Positions 30,564-36,593 of a stretch of DNA of 39,544 nucleotides are shown here, piece by piece (the first letter of the stretch is position 1; each line of letters opens with the position of its first letter). This DNA is from Acidobacteriota bacterium (GTDB taxonomy: Bacteria > Acidobacteriota > Vicinamibacteria > Marinacidobacterales > Marinacidobacteraceae). Position numbers and translations under genes: made by a program. The stretch spans positions 1 through 39,544 of the forward strand of contig JAJDUD010000067.1 in assembly GCA_022826825.1 (NCBI GenBank), in the 5' to 3' direction. Below the pieces are notes generated by a model that ran no database searches, was not told the DNA's origin, and worked only from the letters and a program-made list of their open reading frames with translations.

Positions 30564-31121
30564 CTACCGGCCGGCTTCCTCCTCCTCCAGCCTCACCCCC
30601 AGGCCGTTCGCCATGCGGTTCACGAAGCAGTAGTAGGAGGCCACCGCGCAGGCGTCGTGAATGTCCCGATCCGAGAGTCCGGCGCTCCGGAGCGGCTCGA
30701 GATCCTGCTCCGCCAGGCTGCCCGGGGTCCGCGCCAGCTTGATGGCGTAGTCGGCGAGCGCGCGGCGCCGGGGCGAGAGCGAACAACCCTCCGGGTCACG
30801 GCGCAGGGCATCCACCAGCTCCGGATCCCGGGTCAGCCGGAGAAGACCTCTCCGGTGATGCTCGATTCAATAGTGGCAGTCGTTGACCACGGAAACGGCG
30901 ACGGCGATCAGTTCCCGTTCGGCGAGGCTGAGGCCCGATGCGCCCCGCATCAGGTGTTCGTAGAGGGACAGGTGGTGCTCCAGCGCTTCCGGATTCAGGC
31001 TGGAGACCCTCAGGATGTTGTCCACCAGCCCGTCGGGACGCCGGTGCCGCCGGTAGAGCGCCCCGAGCCTGCCGGACTGCCCCTCGGGAGCAGCCGGCGA
31101 AACCATGTGGATCCAGGACAT
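30564..31121 (-). CDS. AhpD-like peroxidase-related selenoprotein, in-frame TGA read as Sec85
   Basis: A 185-residue protein of the AhpD-like peroxidase-related family (carboxymuconolactone decarboxylase fold). An in-frame TGA at 30869-30867 splits it, but both sides are clear, continuous family sequence: VVNDCHY before and IEHHRRGLLRLTRDPELVDAL after. The TGA takes the place of the second cysteine of the AhpD C-x-x-C, giving C82-H-Y-U85. The rest of the AhpD proton-relay set is at the right spacing: E70 (12 before C82) and H89 (4 after U85), as E118, C130, C133 and H137 in AhpD. A SECIS-like hairpin follows the TGA. No other stop interrupts the frame to 30564. I take ATG 31121 as start; M6 is an alternative. 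It is divergent from rnhA and convergent with the ABC-F gene. A nonsense-mutated pseudogene is the alternative, but less likely. Confidence 0.85.
30837..30869 (-). promoter_or_regulatory. Bacterial SECIS-like element after the in-frame UGA
   Basis: After UGA (30869-30867), the mRNA forms a perfect 7-bp stem, CCGGAGA (30855-30849) with UCUCCGG (30843-30837), with loop GGUCU. The loop starts 18 nt after the UGA, within the 16-37 nt range accepted for bacterial SECIS elements and, as I recall the E. coli fdhF element, with the same GGUC loop and the same spacing. The G and U in the loop are the bases contacted by SelB in E. coli. Confidence 0.75.
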
Positions 31122-31146
31122 CGGGCAGGCGGATGGACGGTCCACG

Positions 31147-31153
31147 TAGGATA
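31147..31153. promoter_or_regulatory. Overlapping divergent -10 elements (rnhA / selenoprotein gene)
   Basis: The sequence TAGGATA gives TAGGAT (31147-31152) for the plus strand, 9 bases before the rnhA ATG, and TATCCT (31153-31148) for the minus strand, 26 bases before the ATG at 31121. The whole intergenic gap is 40 bases, so a shared bidirectional promoter is plausible. No -35 boxes are seen. Confidence 0.4.
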
Positions 31154-31161
31154 CCGAGCCG

Positions 31162-31647
31162 ATGTTGCGGATCGCGTGCGACGGCTCCTGCCTCGGGAAC
31201 CCGGGGCCGGGCGGCTGGGCGGCGGTGATCCTGACCGATACCGGAGAGGAGCGGGTCCTCTCGGGGGGCGAACCGGACACCACGAACAACCGCATGGAAC
31301 TGACCGCCGCGATCCGGGCGGTGGAAGCGGTGCCGGACGGAGCCCCGGCCACCGTGTTCTGCGACAGTCAGTACGTGGTCAAGGGCATCACCCAGTGGCT
31401 TCCGTCCTGGGTCCGGCGCAACTGGCAGACCGCGAACCGCCGACCGGTCAAGAACGCCGACCTGTGGCGGCGCCTGGCCGCTGCGCGCGCCCGGCGGCCC
31501 GGGGTCCGGTTCGAGTGGGTCCGGGGTCATGCCGGGCACCCGGGGAACGAAAGGGCCCATACCCTCGCCTCGGAGGAAGCCCTCCGGCAGGGACGGCGGG
31601 CGCCGCGGCCCAACCGGAGCGGCCGGCTCTTTCCCCCTAACGGATAG
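31162..31647 (+). CDS. rnhA: Ribonuclease HI with Asp-to-His change at the fourth catalytic position
   Basis: A 161-residue RNase HI, which degrades the RNA strand of RNA-DNA hybrids. D7 (ACDGSC), E46 (NRMELTA) and D68 (FCDSQYV) of the DEDD site and the flexible-loop histidine H123 (VRGHAGH) are present. The fourth acidic residue (D134 in E. coli, in the usual NExADxLA) is H133 here (GNERAHTLA). In E. coli the D134H variant is reported to stay active, so the enzyme is probably functional. A basic C-terminal tail of about 20 residues follows. The ATG at 31162 is close behind a -10-like TAGGAT. The PhzF-family gene starts 13 bases after its stop. Confidence 0.92.
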   Translation: MLRIACDGSCLGNPGPGGWAAVILTDTGEERVLSGGEPDTTNNRMELTAAIRAVEAVPDGAPATVFCDSQYVVKGITQWLPSWVRRNWQTANRRPVKNADLWRRLAAARARRPGVRFEWVRGHAGHPGNERAHTLASEEALRQGRRAPRPNRSGRLFPPNG

Positions 31648-31660
31648 ACTCGGGGCGTTC

Positions 31661-32611
31661 GTGCGCGAGTACCGGTTCCTTCAGGCGGACGTTTTCACCG
31701 ACCGCGCGTTCGCCGGGAATCCGCTGGCCATCGTCACCGGCGCCGAAGGGCTGTCGGGCGAAGAGATGCAGCGGATCGCCGCCGAAATGAACCTCTCGGA
31801 GACCGCCTTCGTGCTGCCGCCGACCGCGGTGCAGGCGCTCTGCCGCCTGCGCATCTTCACCCCCAATACGGAACTCCCGCTCGCGGGCCATCCGGTGGTG
31901 GGGACCTTCTTCGTGCTCGCCCGGCGCGGCGAGCTGGGCCTCGGCGAGGCGCTCCGGAACCTGGGCACCGGCGTCCACCGCATCCACCAGGAATGCGGCG
32001 CCGGGGTGCTCCCGGTGGACATCCGCGTGTCGGGAGGCGAGGTGGAGCAGGTCGTCATGACCCAGGCGCCCCCCCGTTTCTTCGCCGAGTTCGCCGACCG
32101 CAGCTCGCTTGCCGCCTGCCTGGGAATCGGCGCCGACGAGCTGCTTCCCGACGGACGGCCGGCGCAGGTCGTCTCGACGGCGCTCCCTCAGTTGATGGTG
32201 CCGGTCCGGTCGCTCCGGAGCATCGAGAAGCTCGAACTGGATCCGGCGGCGGCCCAGGCGCTGCTCAACCGCGAGGAAATCGGGTCCGACTGCATGATGG
32301 TGTTCTCCACGCAGTGCGTGGACGAAGAGAACGCCGCCCACGCCCGCATGTTCGCGCCCGGGCTCGGGGTGCACGAAGACCCGGCGACCGGGAGCGCCGC
32401 GGGCGCGCTGGGCGCCTGGCTGGTCCGGCACGGACTGGTGAAGGACAGTGACCGCGATCCGGTCGGCCTCGTGATCGAACAGGGCTACGAGATGGGCCGT
32501 CCCAGTTCGATCCACGTGGAGGTCGAACGTGACGGCGGCCAACCCTCGCTGGTCCGCGTCGGGGGGCAGGCCGTGGAGGTCGCCGAAGGGGTGCTGCGGA
32601 TCCCGGACTAG
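31661..32611 (+). CDS. PhzF-family isomerase/epimerase
   Basis: A 316-residue PhzF/DapF-fold protein. It starts at GTG 31661 with REYRFLQADVFTDRAFAGNPLAIV, the family N-terminal signature. The catalytic glutamate is E47 (MNLSETAFV), and the second half has EDPATGSAAGALGAWLV, the conserved substrate-binding motif. Members are isomerases of varied small molecules; the true substrate cannot be read from sequence and no phenazine genes are nearby. It follows rnhA by 13 bases and probably shares its transcript. It ends 13 bases from the convergent amidase gene. Confidence 0.9.
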   Translation: MREYRFLQADVFTDRAFAGNPLAIVTGAEGLSGEEMQRIAAEMNLSETAFVLPPTAVQALCRLRIFTPNTELPLAGHPVVGTFFVLARRGELGLGEALRNLGTGVHRIHQECGAGVLPVDIRVSGGEVEQVVMTQAPPRFFAEFADRSSLAACLGIGADELLPDGRPAQVVSTALPQLMVPVRSLRSIEKLELDPAAAQALLNREEIGSDCMMVFSTQCVDEENAAHARMFAPGLGVHEDPATGSAAGALGAWLVRHGLVKDSDRDPVGLVIEQGYEMGRPSSIHVEVERDGGQPSLVRVGGQAVEVAEGVLRIPD

Positions 32612-32624
32612 GAGTTTCTCGGGA

Positions 32625-34235
32625 TCACGGAATGGTGATCCGTTCGCCCGGTAGTGGCGGCGTGTGTGCCGGGACCCGGTGGGCCCGCACCCGCTGCTCG
32701 AAGGCATAGCCGAGGGCGAGCAGGCGAGGTTCGCTGAACGCGCGGCCCAGGAACGAGATGCCCACCGGGAGTCCTCCCCCGGTGAACCCCGCGGGCACGA
32801 TCAGGTCCGGAAACCCGCTCATGTTCGCGAGGCGGACCGGCGAGGGTCCGTAGAGATCCGGGGGACGGTCGATGAGAGCCGGACGCGTCGGAGAGGTCGG
32901 ATAGACGATGGCGTCGAGGTCTTCCTGGTCCATCAGGCCCTCCACCACGGCGCGGACCAGCGGGAGCGCGTGCTCGCGCACCGCGATGTGGGCGTAGTCC
33001 GTGATCTCCCCGCTGGCGTTCTCGCGAAGAAACAGGCTCCAGCGTCCGGGGTTGGGGCGCAGGCCGTCTCCGTGCGAGGGAAGTCTCATGGAGCGCTCGA
33101 CCAGGTCGTCCAGCGTCCGCGGATAGCCGTCACCCAGGCCCTGCAGGTACTCCGCGATCTGCTTGCGGAACTCCGGCCAGCGCACCGTCGTGTAGAAGTC
33201 GCTCTCGACCTCCAGCAGCCACTCCGGAAGGCGCACGTCCACGACCTCGGCCCCGGCGTCGCCCATCGCATCCAGCGCCGCCTCGATCGCCCAGTCCACC
33301 TCGCGGTCGGCGCCCATGAAGTCGCGGGCCACGCCCAGACGCGCCCCGGAGAGCGCCTCTCGGTCCAGGAACTGCGTGTAGTCGTCGTGGAACTGCCCGG
33401 CGCTCCTCAACGTCGCCGCATCCGCTTCGTCCACCCCCACCATCGTTCCGAGCGAGACCGCCACGTCGTACACGCTCCGCGCCATCGGTCCGCCGGTGTC
33501 GAAGGAAAGCGCGAGGGGCACGATGCCGTCGCGGCTCAGGAGCCCGAGCGTCGGCTTGAGACCCGCCAGTCCGTTCGCGGTGGAAGGCCCGCGAATGGAG
33601 CCTCCGGTGTCCGAACCCAGCCCGACGAAACCGTACCCGGCCGCGACCGCCGCACCGGTGCCGCCGGAGGAACCGGCGGGCGTGCGGGCGGGATCGTGCG
33701 GGTTCCGGGTGATTCCACCGAGCGAACTCATGGCGCCCCCGGACGCGAACTCGCTCAGGTTCACCTTCGCCAGCACGATGGCTCCGGCCTCCCTCAGTTT
33801 GCGCACCACGAAGGCGTCGTCCGGTGGCCGCGAATCCTGGAGCAGGAAGGACCCCGCGGTCGTGGGAATGTCCGCGGTGTCGAAGTTGTCCTTGAGGAGC
33901 ACCGGAATCCCGTGAAGCGGTGAGCGGCGCCCGGCCCGCTCCCGTTCCGCGTCCATTGCCCGGGCTCGCTCCCGGGCGTTCGGATTCACCGAGATGACCG
34001 CGTTGATCCGCGGCCCCTGATCGTCGTAAGCCTCGATCCGCGCCAGACACAGCTCGACGAGCCGCTCGGCGGTCAGGACGCCGGCATCCACCGCCTCGTT
34101 GATCTCCGCGATCGTGGCGGTGGTGAGATCGATCTCACGGGGCTGTGCGGAATCGCTGGGGGCGGCGAACAGCAGGGCCAGGGCGGCGAGCACCGCGCCC
34201 CGGAAGGGGGAACGGGTAGGCAGAACGGGACGCAT
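32625..34235 (-). CDS. Exported amidase signature family enzyme
   Basis: A 536-residue amidase-signature hydrolase with a Sec signal (about 1-30, ending PSDSAQ). The triad is K115 (VLLKDNFDTAD), the serine pair S189-S190 (PAGSSGGTG) and the nucleophile S213 (GSDTGGSIRG). It is related to the lipoprotein amidase at 18980-20554 but has a classic GSDTGGSIR motif and a cleavable signal, so it should be free in the periplasm or secreted. I chose ATG 34235; the open frame runs on upstream through the repeat element, which is only G+C-driven openness. A -10-like TACGAT (34249-34244) stands 8 bases before the ATG, giving a near-leaderless mRNA. Confidence 0.9.
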   Translation of the reverse strand: MRPVLPTRSPFRGAVLAALALLFAAPSDSAQPREIDLTTATIAEINEAVDAGVLTAERLVELCLARIEAYDDQGPRINAVISVNPNARERARAMDAERERAGRRSPLHGIPVLLKDNFDTADIPTTAGSFLLQDSRPPDDAFVVRKLREAGAIVLAKVNLSEFASGGAMSSLGGITRNPHDPARTPAGSSGGTGAAVAAGYGFVGLGSDTGGSIRGPSTANGLAGLKPTLGLLSRDGIVPLALSFDTGGPMARSVYDVAVSLGTMVGVDEADAATLRSAGQFHDDYTQFLDREALSGARLGVARDFMGADREVDWAIEAALDAMGDAGAEVVDVRLPEWLLEVESDFYTTVRWPEFRKQIAEYLQGLGDGYPRTLDDLVERSMRLPSHGDGLRPNPGRWSLFLRENASGEITDYAHIAVREHALPLVRAVVEGLMDQEDLDAIVYPTSPTRPALIDRPPDLYGPSPVRLANMSGFPDLIVPAGFTGGGLPVGISFLGRAFSEPRLLALGYAFEQRVRAHRVPAHTPPLPGERITIP

Positions 34236-34243
34236 GGTGGCGG

Positions 34244-34249
34244 ATCGTA
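34244..34249 (-). promoter_or_regulatory. -10-like element of the exported amidase gene
   Basis: The minus strand reads GGTACGATCC; TACGAT ends 8 bases before the ATG at 34235. No Shine-Dalgarno is present, consistent with a near-leaderless transcript. Confidence 0.4.
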
Positions 34250-34298
34250 CCCGTGGCGCCCGGAGGGCCCGCCGAGGTTGCAACGCGTCGGGACGCCT

Positions 34299-34490
34299 GG
34301 GAGCGCCGGTGTTCACACCGGCATCGCGGCCGCAGGCCGCGAAACTCCCCCGGTCAAACACGCCCAGTGGACTGGACCCGAGCGGGGACGGCGTTGCGCC
34401 ATCCCCGTTTGTGTCCGGCGCCATGCGGCGGAATGGAGCCGGGAGTTTCGCCCGCTGCGCGGGCGATGCCGGTCTGCAGACCGGCGCTCC
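34299..34490. repeat. REPIN-like inverted repeat element, copy 2
   Basis: Same architecture as 1586-1767: left arm 34299-34349 (GGGAGCGCCGGTGTTCACAC ..., two hairpins) and right arm 34441-34490 (GGGAGTTTCGCCCGCTGCGC ...), inverted with respect to each other around a 91-base core. Within the arms, compensatory differences keep the stems paired (for example CCGGTGT/ACACCGG here against CCAGTCT/AGACTGG in copy 1). It occupies most of the 278-base gap between the sigma-factor gene and the amidase gene; I see nothing coding in that gap. Confidence 0.75.
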
Positions 34491-34513
34491 TCGCGCTCCT
34501 CGCCGGCGCCCGG

Positions 34514-35548
34514 TCAGTTCGCCGAGATGCGGAGACGCGGGTCCTGGCGGAGCCGCGTGAGCGCTTCCGCCTCGAGCTGCCGCACCCGCTCCCGGGTGAG
34601 GTGAAGCTCGCGCCCGATCTCCTCGAGGTTCGCCTCCGGACCGCCCAGAATCCCGAAGCGGCGCTTGAGCACGTGCTGCAGCCGGTCGGGGAGGTCCGAA
34701 ATGGCGTCCCGCACGTGCCGGCGCTGTTCGGCGTCGGTGACACCCTCGATCGGGTTCAACTGGTCCGGGTCCGGAGTCAGTTGGATCCGCGGCGTCCCGT
34801 CGGGAACCAGCGGCGCATCGAGCGAGTCGATCTGCGGCACCGAACGGAGCGCGTCGCGAAGCCTCTCCGGCGGCACGCCGATCTCGCGGGCGACATCGTC
34901 GGTGGACGGGAACTGACGCTTGCCGCGGCGCGCCGGATCGTTCCGGTACCGCTGCTCGAGTTCCGCCCGGACCTTGGAAGCCTTGCGATGGAGATCCAGC
35001 TTGTTGATCGGGACCTTGATGGTGCGGGACTTCTGCGAAAGCGCCCGCCAGATGGCCTGCCGGATCCACCACGTGGCGTAGGTGGAGAACTTGAGGTTCC
35101 GCTCGGGCTCGAACTTGCGAACCGCCTGCATGAGCCCGATGTTGCCTTCCTGGATGAGATCGCCCAGCGGGAGTCCCTTTCCCCGGGACTGCTTGGCGAT
35201 GGAGATGACGAGGCGCAGGTTCCCCTCGATCATCTTCTCGCGGTTCTTGTAGAAGGCCGCGAGGTCCGTATTCGACGGGTCCTCCGAGCTCTCGATGTCG
35301 CGCCACGCCTTCTGCATGGCCCGGCTGTAGCGCTGCTCGTCGTTCTTGGTGAGCAGACGGTGCCGGTGCGTGTCCCGAAGATAGAGCCCCATCGAATCCA
35401 GATCGCCGGTCTGGTGCGTGTCGGGGGCGAGGCCGAGTTCTGCCGCCTCGTCTACCTCGTCTTCCGTGGACTCTTCCTCTTCTTCCTCAAGTTCGAAAGC
35501 CTCGTCCACGAACTCGATGGTTTCGTAATCCGTACTCGTAGGGTCCAT
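34514..35548 (-). CDS. Sigma-70 family RNA polymerase sigma factor (RpoD/group 2 type)
   Basis: A 344-residue sigma factor with an acidic N-terminus (about 1-45, many Glu), region 1.2 (DSMGLYLRD), a full region 2 ([21 protein letters not shown] ... [18 protein letters not shown]), region 3 and a region 4 helix-turn-helix ([20 protein letters not shown]). It directs core polymerase to promoters. The -10-recognition helix differs from the common RQAITRAI: the position of E. coli T440 is a tryptophan (RQAIWRAL). The length suits a group 2 (non-essential, RpoS/HrdB-like) factor or a compact primary one. The ATG at 35548 has GGAGG 6-7 bases upstream. A -10-like TATAGA lies at 35592-35587, about 40 bases before the start. 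Confidence 0.92.
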   Translation of the reverse strand: MDPTSTDYETIEFVDEAFELEEEEEESTEDEVDEAAELGLAPDTHQTGDLDSMGLYLRDTHRHRLLTKNDEQRYSRAMQKAWRDIESSEDPSNTDLAAFYKNREKMIEGNLRLVISIAKQSRGKGLPLGDLIQEGNIGLMQAVRKFEPERNLKFSTYATWWIRQAIWRALSQKSRTIKVPINKLDLHRKASKVRAELEQRYRNDPARRGKRQFPSTDDVAREIGVPPERLRDALRSVPQIDSLDAPLVPDGTPRIQLTPDPDQLNPIEGVTDAEQRRHVRDAISDLPDRLQHVLKRRFGILGGPEANLEEIGRELHLTRERVRQLEAEALTRLRQDPRLRISAN

Positions 35549-35793
35549 AGCGCCCTCCAGATAACTCCTTATTGGCCTGCTTTGTGTCTATAGCGCGATA
35601 AGCACACAGCGTGCCATCCTCACTACTGCAACCGCTCCGTCTCCCGGCGGAACTTCCTGGTCACCCCTGACGAGGTGACTGACTCCTCCTCACCCATGGG
35701 TAAAGGAATAACGCCGCATCCGATCCAAGGTTCCCTTCCCCGCGGATGGAAACCCCGAACGGCCCTGGCGGGCCGAACGATTCAGCCAGACAG
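35549..35793. other. Intergenic region before the sigma-factor gene
   Basis: This gap is visibly less G+C-rich than its surroundings. On the minus strand it holds the TATAGA hexamer (35592-35587), the sigma gene Shine-Dalgarno, a weak hairpin after the SurA-like stop (CGGCCC/GGGCCG, 35760-35775) that could be a terminator, and a nine-codon frame starting ATG GCA CGC TGT with GTGAGG before it, too short to call. I see no tRNA or other RNA gene. Confidence 0.4.
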
Positions 35794-36507
35794 TCAGCCC
35801 GATTGGGGCGGCTCGGAGAGCGGCAGTCGCACGATGCTGGCGCTGGACTTCAACTCGTCCACCCAGGCGGAAATCCGCCGATTCAGATCGCGCTGTTCAA
35901 GTATATTCCGAATCAGGCTCTCCACTTCAACCAAAGGTGCGGGCGAACCGGCGTCCAGGTCCGGGAGCAGCACGGTCCGGTAGTACTCCTCGACATCTCG
36001 CTGGGCCACCTGCACCAGGGGCCGGAAGCGACGATCCACGTAACGGTCCACGATCAGCTCACGCTGGATCCGCTTGCGCAGGTAGTCCTCGGCGATGCCG
36101 AGGCGACGCAGCGTGGCGCGATAGTCCTCCGGGTTCGCGAACCGGTCCATCAGAGCCCGAAGCGTCGCCTCGCTCTCCTCTTCCGACGGCGGCTCCTGCA
36201 GATACCGGCGGGCCTCATGCTCCATGAGCCTCGCATCGATGAGGCGTTCCAGGGTCTCTTCCAGGGTCGGGGGCGGCACTGCTCCCGGTGTGAGGGCGAC
36301 CGCCTCCAGGACCTCCGAGTAGGTGATCGGTTCACCGTTCACGACCGCGAGCACCCGGTCGACCCGCGCCGCGCTCGTTCCCGGTCGCGTCTGCCCGGGC
36401 GTTCCCAAGTTGCCACCTTTGGAAAAGGCCGGGACCGCGCCAGGCGCCAGGACGAGGCCCAGCGCGACGTGGACAGGCCATCGGAAGCGACGCCGGAGGG
36501 GGTTCAC
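35794..36507 (-). CDS. SurA-like periplasmic chaperone N-domain protein
   Basis: A 237-residue protein with an exported N-terminus (NPLRRRFRWPVHVALGLVLA, then a cleavable-looking PAFSKG) and a SurA/SurA_N-type helical domain: RVDRVLAVVNGEPITYSEVLEA is the typical start, followed by LERLIDARLMEHEARR and charged helices. It lacks the parvulin-type prolyl isomerase domains of full SurA and is much shorter than the E. coli protein, so chaperone activity without isomerase is expected. It follows bamA on the same strand by about 87 bases, fitting a role in delivering outer-membrane proteins. The start is uncertain: GTG 36507 gives a good signal peptide but no Shine-Dalgarno; another GTG 45 bases upstream is possible. 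Confidence 0.72.
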   Translation of the reverse strand: MNPLRRRFRWPVHVALGLVLAPGAVPAFSKGGNLGTPGQTRPGTSAARVDRVLAVVNGEPITYSEVLEAVALTPGAVPPPTLEETLERLIDARLMEHEARRYLQEPPSEEESEATLRALMDRFANPEDYRATLRRLGIAEDYLRKRIQRELIVDRYVDRRFRPLVQVAQRDVEEYYRTVLLPDLDAGSPAPLVEVESLIRNILEQRDLNRRISAWVDELKSSASIVRLPLSEPPQSG

Positions 36508-36593
36508 CCCGGGCGCGGCGATTTGGCCGTATCCACGCACGGGGACAGTCTGGCACAGCCCGGACCGGTTCCCGGACCCCGGGCGGGCGCCGG

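Noticed and set aside
30564..30866. A separate 80- to 100-residue gene downstream of the TGA in the AhpD-like locus
   Set aside because: It is in the same frame as the upstream part, has no start codon or Shine-Dalgarno of its own at the right place, and completes the family fold; reading through TGA explains it better.
34236..35306. Long open frame extending the exported amidase upstream to about 893 codons
   Set aside because: The extension runs through the REPIN-like repeat and antisense to the sigma-factor gene; the signal peptide at 34235 marks the true start.
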